Source of the DNA: Cherax quadricarinatus
Taxonomy: Eukaryota; Arthropoda; Malacostraca; Decapoda; Parastacidae
Length of the DNA stretch: 64,000 nt
NCBI RefSeq assembly: GCF_038502225.1
Contig: NW_027195543.1
Span: forward strand, 64,501 to 128,500
Reading direction: 5' to 3'
Shown here: positions 1 through 10,579 of the stretch, one piece after another
How positions within the stretch are numbered: the stretch's first letter is position 1
How the letters are laid out: every line of letters starts with the position of its first letter
The notes under the pieces: generated by a model
Told to the model about the DNA's origin: nothing
Database searches by the model: none
The model's input: the letters and a program-made list of their open reading frames with translations, nothing else
Translations under genes and position numbers: made by a program

Positions 1-1226
1 GTGGATGACAGGACTGTTTTGGTGAGAGGTAATAGGGACTTGCTTAGGGTGGGTAAGGTGGTGGATGTGTTTAGGGAGCCTTCAGGGATGAAAATTAATG
101 TTGAGAAGACTAAGTATCTGGACCTAAGGGATAGTACACATGGGGATGAGGTGGTAGGGGGTGGGTGGAGTGTGGTGGATCAACTATTGATATGTGGGAT
201 AGTTTATGTGAGAGATACACGGGTGGCTCAAGAGGTGAATTTGGTGCGAATAGTGGATGGAGTATTGAAAAGACTTGGTGGTTTGAGGGCGGCACAACTA
301 ACGCTGCATCAAAGAGTAATAGTGACGAACATGCTATTGTACAGCAAGTTATGGCATGTGGTTGTCATGTACCCGCTGATGCGACGTGAGGTAAAACGTT
401 TACAACATGGGTTTTTTAGGTTTATATGGGGATCGGGTTGCAAATGGTTAAGTAGAGCGGTGTTAACACTTCCGGTCAGTCGAGGAGGCTGGGACTTATA
501 CCTCTGGAAAAAAGGATGATGAGCGTGTACCTAAAACGAAGTTATATAAGGGAGGGGTGCGGGAGGGGAGGTGGACTTGTGCGAGTACGTAAGGATATGC
601 AACGGTGGTGGGGGGGTAGGGATTTAATAGTTGGTGAGGCCATGTTGAGGTTTTTAATGACAGTGAGGGATCCGTCGTGTGTTAAATTGCGGGTCCTTGA
701 AGGAGTGGAAGGTAGGTCAGTGGTGGCTGCTGTTGAAGGAGCATACCCTATGTATGCGTGGAGCGAAATATGGACGCGTCTAAAACAATTACGTGTAAAA
801 CCAGGTGTTCGGGAGGTAATGTTTAGATTTTTGCATGGGATTTTGCCGTTTGGGGTTGTCCTATTCAACAGGAGGATAAGGGAGGGAAGGGAATGTAGAG
901 CGTGTAGAAGTATGGAGACAATTTTTCATGTGGTATATTTTTGTGACTATAGAAGTTGTGCGGGTCTGGTTAGGAAAGGTGTTCAGGTTAGTGGGTGGGG
1001 GAGGATTGCAGGTGTTGCGGGCTTTAAGTTTGGATATAGGTGGGGTGAGTAAGATGGTGGAGAATGCAGTGGCGTATTTGGTCACGGATTTTATATATAT
1101 ATGTCATGGGCCATGAGGGAGGTGGGCGTGGATGAGAGGATAAAGGTGTTAGCTGCGACATTTTACAGAACTAAGTGTCGTAATAGGGAAATTTTACGGA
1201 GGGAGTTGGGAGACTGCTTTTACTGA
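1..1226 (+). pseudogene. Non-LTR retrotransposon RT C-terminal region, frameshifted, 5' end outside the window
   Basis: Translations across shifting frames give the downstream half of a LINE reverse transcriptase. Bases 1-519 start near the catalytic VDD-like segment, followed by the GMKINVEKTK motif (the conserved SG-K-N-KT region) and a thumb-like stretch ending FFRFIWGSG and then LPVSRGGWDL. After a frame change near the A6 run at 508-513, bases 516-1052 continue with PGVREVMFRFLHGILP and a CCHC knuckle (ECRAC, then H, then C; spacing C-x2-C-x7-H-x4-C) typical of LINE C-termini (zf-RVT type). Homologous text moves to frame 1 near 1020-1100 (VENAVAYLVTDFIYI) and back to frame 3 across a TA run, ending at TGA 1224-1226. 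At least three frame changes make it a dead copy. The clade is uncertain; the GGW motif and knuckle suggest a Tx1/L1-like or related group. Confidence 0.8.
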
Positions 1227-3820
1227 GGGCTATCGGAGTTTTAGGTTGAGGGATTTATGGGATTTACGTGCAATGTAAGGGGTCGCGGCGGGCTGGCTTC
1301 CCCATAAGGACAGTGTGAAAGGGTTTAGTGTGGAAGAGAATGAATATAGTACTGAGACATAAGTGCCTTTGACTGTGTGATGAGCGGGTTGTGTGTTGTG
1401 AACGATACAAGTTCTTCAATTTAATTATTAATTATGTAATTGACAAAGGACGACAGATGTCGTAATGTGATGGAATATTATATATCTGAAACGAAATTAT
1501 TGGTATGTGTGTAATGAAATGACAATGTGGGAGCACTGTGTGAGTGCGAAATATATATATACACATGAAGTATTGCGTGTGGTAGGAAGACTTCAGTATT
1601 TACCGACGTGTGAAGGTCATGCACTGTTATGTATTATGTAAAAAGACTTACATCTTAGTAGTGGTTTTAATGAAATGGTTGAAAAAGTTTTAGAAAAGCT
1701 TGGCTCATCTTGTGTTATTATTACATATTGTTTTTTCATGGGAGCTCTATAGAGCCCGTAGGTTCAGGTTACCTTTGAGATGACATATATTGTATATGAT
1801 GGACGACATAGGATTAGCTTTTTGTTAGTTTTACTGGTCGTGTTGTAAAGTGTATGCTTCATATGTATATATTTATACCTTCCTCTGGAAGGTGATGTTT
1901 GGGAGTCTAGTAGATATACGTTGTACATGAACCATGTACAATTGATAATTATATTATCTCAATATATTGAGTTATACTGAACATATCATGTTGTTCAGTG
2001 TGGAATAATGCAAGTATTTCATGCAATATAAAGTTAAATATGAAGATTGTTACGTGTCAGGTGACTTGACACGCAAAAAAAAAGGGGGGGGGGGAGTATT
2101 TTCAGAATGTTGGTGTACATTCCGTGGCAGGATGTACAATGTAAGGTGTACATTCCGTGGCAGGATGTACAATGTTTGGTGTACATTCCGTGGCAGGATG
2201 TACAATGTAAGGTGTACATTCCGTGGCAGGATGTACAATGTTTGGTGTACATTCCGTGGCAGGATGTACAATGTAAGGTGTACATTCCGTGGCAGGATGT
2301 ACAATGTTTGGTGTACATTCCGTGGCAGGATGTACAATGTAAGGTGTACATTCCGTGGCAGGATGTACAATGTTTGGTGTACATTCCGTGGCAGGATGTA
2401 CAATGTAAGGTGTACATTCCGTGGCAGGATGTACAATGTTTGGTGTACATTCCGTGGCAGGATGTACAATGTAAGGTGTACATTCCGTGGCAGGATGTAC
2501 AATGTTTGGTGTACATTCCGTGGCAGGATGTACAATGTTTGGTGTACATTCCGTGGCAGGATGTACAATGTTTGGTGTACATTCCGTGGCAGGATGTACA
2601 ATGTTTGGTGTACATTCCGTGGCAGGATGTACAATGTAAGGTGTACATTCCGTGGCAGGATGTACAATGTTTGGTGTACATTCCGTGGCAGGATGTACAA
2701 TGTTTGGTGTACATTCCGTGGCAGGATGTACAATGTTTGGTGTACATTCCGTGGCAGGATGTACAATGTTTGGTGTACATTCCGTGGCAGGATGTACAAT
2801 GTTTGGTGTACATTCCGTGGCAGGATGTACAATGTAAGGTGTACATTCCGTGGCAGGATGTACAATGTTTGGTGTACATTCCGTGGCAGGATGTACAATG
2901 TTTGGTGTACATTCCGTGGCAGGATGTACAATGTTTGGTGTACATTCCGTGGCAGGATGTACAATGTTTGGTGTACATTCCGTGGCAGGATGTACAATGT
3001 AAGGTGTACATTCCGTGGCAGGATGTACAATGTTTGGTGTACATTCCGTGGCAGGATGTACAATGTTTGGTGTACATTCCGTGGCAGGATGTACAATGTT
3101 TGGTGTACATTCCGTGGCAGGATGTACAATGTAAGGTGTACATTCCGTGGCAGGATGTACAATGTAAGGTGTACATTCCGTGGCAGGATGTACAATGTAA
3201 GGTGTACATTCCGTGGCAGGATGTACAATGTTTGGTGTACATTCTGTGGCAGGATGTACAATGTTTGGTGTACATTCCGTGGCAGGATGTACAATGTTTG
3301 GTGTACATTCCGTGGCAGGATGTACAATGTAAGGTGTACATTCCGTGGCAGGATGTACAATGTAAGGTGTACATTCCGTGGCAGGATGTACAATGTTTGG
3401 TGTACATTCTGTGGCAGGATGTACAATGTTTGGTGTACATTCCGTGGCAGGATGTACAATGTTTGGTGTACATTCCGTGGCAGGATGTACAATGTTTGGT
3501 GTACATTCCGTGGCAGGATGTACAATCAGGAATTAGATGTACTTGCCAAGGAGTCTTCAGGTTAGATTTAGTGTTCCAGACATAATGTTATTACTCCAAG
3601 GATTGTAATGGTCGTTGTTTACTGTACAGAATTGTGTCTTTCAGATGTACAATATTAATCGCAAAGTACATGTACTATGCAGAATTTTGCAATATATATT
3701 GTAAGACTTATTGTTGTAATTAAGGTGTGTATTGATTTTTCTTCACTGTTCTCGCTATGTAATTCGTCGTTTACTTTTATATACTATGTATGACTTTAAA
3801 TAAAATATAAAAAAAAAAAT
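1227..3820 (+). mobile_element. Probable 3' UTR and poly(A) end of the LINE at 1-1226
   Basis: No open coding sequence continues past 1226. The stretch is AT-rich and carries a 33-bp minisatellite in its middle. It ends with AATAAA at 3799-3804, followed by an A-rich tail to 3819. TGTACA-type words recur both inside the minisatellite and in the unique flanks (1922-1945, 3537-3545, 3643-3655, 3664-3676), which suggests the array grew from local UTR sequence. That all of this belongs to one element is inference; two independent insertions would look similar. Confidence 0.5.
2106..3526. repeat. 33-bp minisatellite, about 43 copies
   Basis: The unit begins GTGTACATTCCGTGGCAGG and ends in either AAG or TTG. 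Each unit holds a perfect 7-bp inverted repeat, TGTACAT and ATGTACA, separated by 11 bp, so every unit could form a small hairpin. The first 12 units alternate AAG and TTG strictly, a 66-bp dimer; later units are mostly TTG with clusters of AAG. Only a few other substitutions are seen, such as TTCTGTGG near 3243 and 3407. Because 33 is divisible by 3, all frames stay open; this is not evidence for a protein. Confidence 0.97.
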
Positions 3821-3828
3821 CTGAACAT

Positions 3829-3832
3829 TGAG

Positions 3833-3914
<82 letters not shown>
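3829..3914. repeat. ACAG tetranucleotide microsatellite
   Basis: An uninterrupted run of GACA units follows within about 10 bp of the poly(A) tail of the preceding LINE. Simple repeats commonly grow at retrotransposon tails. Confidence 0.97.
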
Positions 3915-4502
3915 GCGACGGTCGTACCATCATGTCAGTTAACATGTCTGTGTGAATTTTTATTTGTCATAATAACTAGACTATTCTTAATATTAATGTC
4001 ATTCCCGTCATTATTCATTATCATCCGCTATTATCTTTATTATTATCATTATATTTATTGCCATTATACCATCAGTAAAAAAAATATTTATTACAAAACT
4101 GTTCGAGGCCAAAATGGGCATTTAGGAGAATATTTATAACAATTTGAAAGTAAAATATTTTTCATCCTCGACTCTCTGAAAAATAATGTATTTAGGTGTC
4201 TGTATCTCTACCTTTATTATTGACTGAAGAATCATGAAAATCTTTCTGATATTACACGAGAAGAAACAGTTCTTCAATTTATAATTAAAAATTTCGCTAA
4301 AATCACACTCAATATTTCTATTTTCTTTTTATTATAATTTTTGTAAAAAAAAAAAAAAAATAATCATCAAGAACCGCATTTTCTTAATTTTACTGAATAC
4401 TTAAGATCAATTAATACATAATTACAGTAGTACATCCCGTACAATATTTGTATTATGTTTAATTTTCCTGTACACAAGTGAGTCAACATTTTAAATGAGA
4501 CT
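3915..4502. other. AT-rich unique DNA, no gene seen
   Basis: The DNA is AT-rich with an A-run at 4347-4362. No ORF resembling a protein and no RNA-like fold was recognised. Confidence 0.6.
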
Positions 4503-4800
4503 GATCGACACCATGCCTAACACTTCTAGGGCAGGGTAGGTGCCTGAGCCCGAGCCTTTACCTCATGAGACTGTCATTCCCATTAGTCTCCTTGGAGCGG
4601 GGATGGCAGACCAGAGAGGCCTAGCTTGTGGCTAGGCCTGGGGACAGTTGGTCCCAAAGATGAGGAGGTACTTGTACCTCCTCCCATGGGAGACTTAGGT
4701 CTCAGAAACTCCCTAAAGAGGGAGCCAAGGCCGGGCCACCACTTGGAAAAGGCCCGGGCCGGGAGAATACCGGCGAATCTTTAATAATAATAATAATAAT
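4503..4800 (+). mobile_element. Hairpin-rich SINE or LINE 3' end with AAT tail
   Basis: A GC-rich block sits in AT-rich surroundings and ends in AAT repeats (4783-4800), the form of a short retroposed element. Two perfect hairpins are visible: AGGCCTAGC at 4617-4625 with GCTAGGCCT at 4631-4639, and GAGGAGGTAC at 4662-4671 with GTACCTCCTC at 4674-4683. A GGCCGGGCC/GGCCCGGGCC pair lies near 4730-4760. Its TA-rich tail and isolated GC-rich body resemble 3' ends of LINEs with microsatellite tails. The family is not recognised. Confidence 0.6.
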
Positions 4801-4964
4801 TAAATGAGACTTTTATTATGTAATGTTTATATAAAATCTCAAAAAAAATAATATGTAATGTTTATATAAATTCTCTCTCAATAAAAATTGGATAATAAAT
4901 GAAAACAAATATTTCTTTCACGAGGCCACTTATAAGGTTCCTTCACTGTACATTCTAATTCTGC

Positions 4965-5970
4965 ATTAAACCAACGAGTCCACCTGTAAACCAACGAGAC
5001 CACCTGTAAACCAACGAGTCCACATGTAAACCAACGAGTCCACCTGTAAACCAACGAGTCCACCTGTAAACCAACGAGTCCACCTGTAAACCAACGAGTC
5101 CACCTGTAAACCAACGAGTCCACCTGTAAACCAACGAGTCCACCTGTAAACCAACGAGTCCACCTGTAAAACAACGAGTCCACCTGTAAACCAACGAGTC
5201 CACCTGTAAAACAACGAGTCCACCTGTAAACCAACGAGTCCACCTGTAAACCAACGAGTCCACCTGTAAAACAACGAGTCCACCTGTAAACCAACGAGTC
5301 CACCTGTAAACCAACGAGTCCACCTGTAAACCAACGAGTCCACCTGTAAACCAACGAGTCCACATGTAAACCAACGAGTCCACCTGTAAACCAACGAGTC
5401 CACCTGTAAACCAACGAGTCCACCTGTAAACCAACGAGTCCACCTGTAAACCAACGAGTCCACCTGTAAACCAACGAGTCCACCTGTAAACCAACGAGTC
5501 CACCTGTAAACCAACGAGTCCACCTGTAAACCAACGAGTCCACCTGTAAAACAACGAGTCCACCTGTAAACCAACGAGTCCACCTGTAAAACAACGAGTC
5601 CACCTGTAAACCAACGAGTCCACCTGTAAAACAACGAGTCCACCTGTAAACCAACGAGTCCACCTGTAAAACAACGAGTCCACCTGTAAACCAACGAGTC
5701 CACCTGTAAACCAACGAGTCCACCTGTAAACCAACGAGTCCACCTGTAAACCAACGAGTCCACCTGTAAACCAACGAGTCCACCTGTAAACCAACGAGTC
5801 CACCTGTAAACCAACGAGTCCACCTGTAAACCAACGAGTCCACCTGTAAAACAACGAGTCCACCTGTAAACCAACGAGTCCACCTGTAAACCAACGAGTC
5901 CACCTGTAAACCAACGAGTCCACCTGTAAACCAACGAGTCCACCTGTAAACCAACGAGTCCACCTGTAAA
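4965..5970. repeat. 20-bp tandem array A, about 50 copies
   Basis: The unit is CCAACGAGTCCACCTGTAAA, in strict 20-bp register. Recurrent variants are AACAACG for ACCAACG and ACATGT for ACCTGT, scattered rather than clustered. It joins the next array at 5970/5971 without loss of phase. The minus-strand frames of more than 340 residues are read-throughs. Confidence 0.97.
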
Positions 5971-8900
5971 CCAACCCATCCAACAAGTCACCAACCCATC
6001 CAACAAGTCACCATCCCATCCAACAAGTCACCAACCCGTCCAACAAGTCACCATCCCATCCAACAAGTCACCAACCCGTCCAACAAGTCACCAACCCATC
6101 CAACAAGTCACCATCCCATCCAACAAGTCACCAACCAGTCCAACAAGTCACCATCCCATCCAACAAGTCACCAACCCATCCAACAAGTCACCAACCCATC
6201 CAACAAGTCACCATCCCATCCAACAAGTCACCAACCAGTCCAACAAGTCACCATCCCATCCAACAAGTCACCAACCCGTCCAACAAGTCACCATCCCATC
6301 CAACAAGTCACCAACCCGTCCAACAAGTCACCAACCCATCCAACAAGTCACCATCCCATCCAACAAGTCACCAACCAGTCCAACAAGTCACCATCCCATC
6401 CAACAAGTCACCAACCCATCCAACAAGTCACCAACCCATCCAACAAGTCACCATCCCATCCAACAAGTCACCAACCAGTCCAACAAGTCACCATCCCATC
6501 CAACAAGTCACCATCCCATCCAACAAGTCACCAACCCATCCAACAAGTCACCAACCCGTCCAACAAGTCACCAACCCATCCAACAAGTCACCAACCAGTC
6601 CAACAAGTCACCATCCCATCCAACAAGTCACCAACCCATCCAACAAGTCACCAACCAGTCCAACAAGTCACCATCCCATCCAACAAGTCACCAACCCGTC
6701 CAACAAGTCACCAACCCATCCAACAAGTCACCAACCCGTCCAACAAGTCACCAACCCATCCAACAAGTCACCAACCAGTCCAACAAGTCACCATCCCATC
6801 CAACAAGTCACCAACAAATTCAACAAGTCACCAACCCATCCATCAAGTCACCAACAAATCCAACAAGTCACAAACCCGTCCAACAAGTCACCAACAAATC
6901 CAACAAGTCACCAACAAATCCAACAAGACACCAACAAATCCAACAAGTCACCAACAAATCCAACAAGTCACCAACCCGTCCAACAAGTCACCATCCCATC
7001 CAACAAGTCACCAACAAATCCAACAAGTCACCAACCCGTCCAACAAGTCACCAACCAGTCCAACAAGTCACCAACCCATCCAACAAGTCACCATCCCATC
7101 CAACAAGTCACCAACCCGTCCAACAAGTCACCAACAAATCCAACAAGTCACCAACCCGTCCAACAAGTCACCATCCCATCCAACAAGTCACCAACCAGTC
7201 CAACAAGTCACCAACCCATCCAACAAGTCACCAACATATCCAACAAGTCACCATCCCATCCAACAAGTCACCAACAAATCCAACAAGTCACCATCCCATC
7301 CAACAAGTCACCAACCAGTCCAACAAGTCACCAACCAATCAAACAAGTCACCAACCCATCCAACAAGTCACCAACTCATCCAACAAGTCACCAACCCATC
7401 CAACAAGTCGCCAACGCATCCAACAAGTCACTAACATATCCAACAAGTCACAATCCCATCCAACAAGCCATCAACCCATCCAACAAGTCACCAACCCATC
7501 CAACAAGTCACCAACTAATCCAACAAGTCACCAACCCATCCAACAAGTCACCAAGAAATCCAACAAGTCACCATCCCATCCAACAAGTCACCATCCCATC
7601 CAACAAGTCACCAACTAATCCAACAAGTCACCAACCCATCCAACAAGTCACCAACTCATCCAACAAGTCACCTCCCATCCAACAAGTCACCAACAAATCC
7701 AACAATTCACCAACAAATCCAACAAGTCACCAACCCGTCCAACAAGTCACCATCCCATCCAACAAGTCACCATCAAATCCAACAAGTCACCAACCCGTCC
7801 AACAAGTCACCAACCCGTCCAACAAGTCACCAACAAATCCAACAAGTCACCAACCCGTTCAACAAGTCACCATCCCATCCAACAAGTCACCAACCAGTCC
7901 AACAAGTCACCAACCCATCCAACAAGTCACCATCCCATCCAACAAGTCACCAACCCGTCCAACAAGTCACCAACAAATCCAACAAGTCACCAACCCTTCC
8001 AACAAGTCATCATCCCGTCCAACAAGTCACCAACAAATCCAACAAGTCACCAACCCATCCAACAAGTCACCAACCCGTCCAACAAGTCACCAACAAATCC
8101 AACAAGTCACCAACCCGTCCAACAAGTCACCATCCCATCCAACAAGTCACCAACCCGTCCATCAAGTCACCATCCCATCCAACAAGTCACCAACCCATCC
8201 AACAAGTCACCAACATATCCAACAAGTCACCATCCCATCCAACAAGTCACCAACCCATCCAACAAGTCACCAACCCATCCAACAAGTCACCAACCCATCC
8301 AACAAGTTACCAAACCTTTCAACAAGTCACCAACTTATCCAGCAAATCACCAACCCATCCAACAAGTCACCAACCCGTCCAACAAGTCACCATCCCATCC
8401 AACAAGTCACCAACCCATCCAACAAGTCACGATCCCATCCAACAAGTCACCATCCCATCCAACAAGTCACCATCCCATCAAACAAGTCACCATCCCATCC
8501 ATCAAGTCACGAACCCATCCAACAAGTCACCAACCCATCCAAAAAGTCACCATCCCATCCAATAAGTCACCATCCCATCCAACAAGTCACCATCCCATCC
8601 AACAAGTCACCAACCCATCCAAAAAGTCACCATCCCATCCAATAAGTCACAATCCCATCCAACAAGTCACCATCCCATCCAACAAGTCACCAACCCATCC
8701 AACAAGTCACCAACCCATCCAACAAGTCACAAACCCATCCAACAAGTCACCAACCCATCCAACAAGTCACCATCCCATCCAACAAGTCACCAACCCATCC
8801 AACAAGTCACCAACCCATTCAACAAGTCACCAACCCATCCAACAAGTCACCATCCCATCCAACAAGTCACGAACCCATCCAACAAGTCACCAACCCATCC

Positions 8901-9043
8901 AACAAGTCACCAACCCATCCAACAAGTCTACAACCCATCCAACAAGTCACCAACCCATCCAACAAGTCACCATCCCATCCAACAAATCACCAACCCATCC
9001 AGCAAGTCGTCAACCTATCCAACAAGTCACCAACCCATCCACT
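5971..9043. repeat. 20-bp tandem array B, about 153 copies
   Basis: The unit is CCAACCCATCCAACAAGTCA, with variants in the first ten bases (CCATCCCATC, CCAACCCGTC, CCAACCAGTC, CCAACAAATC). It keeps the phase of array A until a one-base deletion near 7672. A 12-unit block is duplicated exactly at 6001-6240 and 6241-6480. Divergence rises toward the 3' end, and the array decays into unique sequence at about 9044. Confidence 0.97.
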
Positions 9044-9871
9044 TATAAGCCAAGAAATTCAGACCAAGTAACTATATCCACCAGCTCACCAACCCCTCAA
9101 CTATTAAATTCCACTACACCGATTAACAAGTCATTCAATCACTGGTGCACACACTGGTCAAGTGCACACACTGGTCAAGTGCACACACTGGTCAAGTGCA
9201 CACAATGGTCAATAATACCATTGTGTGACCAACAACCCATCCGCACACTTGTCTTTCAAGACCTACTCTGACCAAGCAGTCCCCCGCCAAGTAACTACTT
9301 CATTTATCAACTCACCGACTAATAATCTCAGCTACAAACATTGATCCCTTCTAACCCTTCCTATCCCTCGCCACACCTGACCCATTCAACCTCCCCTTCG
9401 CTCCTCACCTTCCCCTTCAATCTACTTAATTACGCCAACGGTTTCCCAAATTAGTTCATTAAGGCCAAAGCATATGTGATGGGAGCAACATGGTGCTGAT
9501 CGCAACTCCCCATAACAACTCCTGCACTGGCGCTCGTTCCTTCAGCCTCTGATCGATAATTAACACATATGTGCAGCAGCCAGGGATCGTTATTCAGAAA
9601 CTTTTCACTTACACATTAGGCTTGTTGAGTCAAATAAAGAGAAGGTAGCAGAGCAATAGTGATGTAAGGACGATGTAATCAGTCCCCTTCATTTATGTCT
9701 TCCATTTTTATACTTCGGACACATTCCTCCAAATTTTCTGCCTTTCTGATGAGTGTAGGTTCAGTGTTTTCAATCTGTCTTCGTAGGAAAGATTTTTTGC
9801 TCCTCACCTTTGGCAGTTTATAAGTCTCCATTCCAATGTTTCAGCTTCACTAACTACCACAACTCTTCTCC
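9044..9871. other. Unique DNA with a small 17-bp repeat and hairpin
   Basis: No gene was recognised. Four copies of a 17-bp unit (GTGCACACACTGGTCAA) occupy 9145-9212. They overlap a perfect 11-bp hairpin: CACACAATGGT at 9199-9209 and ACCATTGTGTG at 9217-9227, with a 7-base loop. The rest is ordinary low-complexity C/T-rich and AT-rich sequence. Confidence 0.6.
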
Positions 9872-9930
9872 AGGTTGAGGGACTGACCACCTCAAAACTC
9901 GTAGTTTTGAGGTAATCAGTCCCTCAACCT
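9872..9930. repeat. 28-bp near-perfect hairpin at the edge of a larger palindrome
   Basis: Bases 9872-9899 and 9903-9930 are reverse complements except for two adjacent mismatches, leaving a 3-base loop (CGT). The same sequence reappears at the far end of the larger inverted repeat (10218-10245), so three copies of this terminus lie within 400 bp. Confidence 0.9.
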
Positions 9931-10245
9931 AGAATCGATGTGTTCAGTCCATCACTCTGGTAGGAAGTACATCATAGGGCCAGAGAGGTGACTTATATAC
10001 TGTAGTCAGGTGAGTTGAAGCAGGAAGAGGTGGGATCACAGTGGGACCTGCCACTAGTACAAGTAGGTCGTCGTCCAAGGTTGGTCAAGAGTTGAAGAAG
10101 TCTGTACCAAGATCCCCGCCTCCTTCTGCTTCGACTCACCTGACTACAGTATATAAGTCACCTCTCTGGCCCTATGCTGTACTTCCTACCAGAGTGATGG
10201 ACTGAACACATCGATTCCAGATTGAGGGACTGATTACCTGAAACT
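9903..10245. mobile_element. Large inverted repeat of a Penelope-type terminus
   Basis: The arm at 9903-10037 is the reverse complement of 10111-10245 with few mismatches, around a 73-bp spacer. The right arm runs directly into a segment (10246-10384) that also occurs at 40580-40712 and contains a hammerhead-like core. Penelope-like elements are known to carry inverted or tandem partial terminal repeats and hammerhead motifs, so a body-less remnant of such an element is the best fit. No coding sequence lies between the arms. Confidence 0.6.
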
Positions 10246-10268
10246 CTTCCTCTCCCTACCAATTTCTA

Positions 10269-10321
10269 CTTTGTATTGGACTGATGAAGCCACTGTGTGG
10301 CGATACGTTTCTTCAACAAAG
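10269..10321 (+). ncRNA. Degenerate hammerhead-ribozyme-like motif (copy A)
   Basis: The segment has CTGATGA (10281-10287), an extra A, stem II GCC/GGC closing loop ACTGTGT, then GATA where GAAA is expected, then CGTTT. The A14-equivalent is T, a core change expected to abolish cleavage. Stem I strands (CTTTGTATTGGA before, TCTTCAACAAAG after) still pair partly. The intact relative is at 40598-40650. Confidence 0.5.
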
Positions 10322-10385
10322 TTTCCCATATGTTGCATAGTGTCTCAATTCTTCAAGTTGTCGGTTTTCAAAACCATTCATCACA

Positions 10386-10579
10386 TAAACGTATATTAAC
10401 CCACCACAGTGCCCCAGTCTTATAATGTAATTTAAGCATAAGCTTGACAAGTCAAAAAAAATTACAATTAATTTTTAGTCAAGAAACTCAAAAACGATTA
10501 AAATTACAACTATTACAAATGTAATTAATGAAATTCACTTCAAAAACAATTACACCAAACTTGATCCTCTTGTCTTTTT
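10386..10579. other. AT-rich unique DNA between terminus and array
   Basis: It is A-rich, with repeated ATTACAA-like words. No gene or defined repeat was recognised. Confidence 0.5.

Noticed and set aside
2021..3585. 490-514 residue Cys-rich repeat frames on both strands
   Set aside because: They come from the 33-bp minisatellite; no start context, splice structure or non-repeat domain supports a protein.
4965..9043. Regular short repeats resembling a CRISPR array
   Set aside because: Units are contiguous with no unique spacers, there are no cas genes and the sequence context is eukaryotic.
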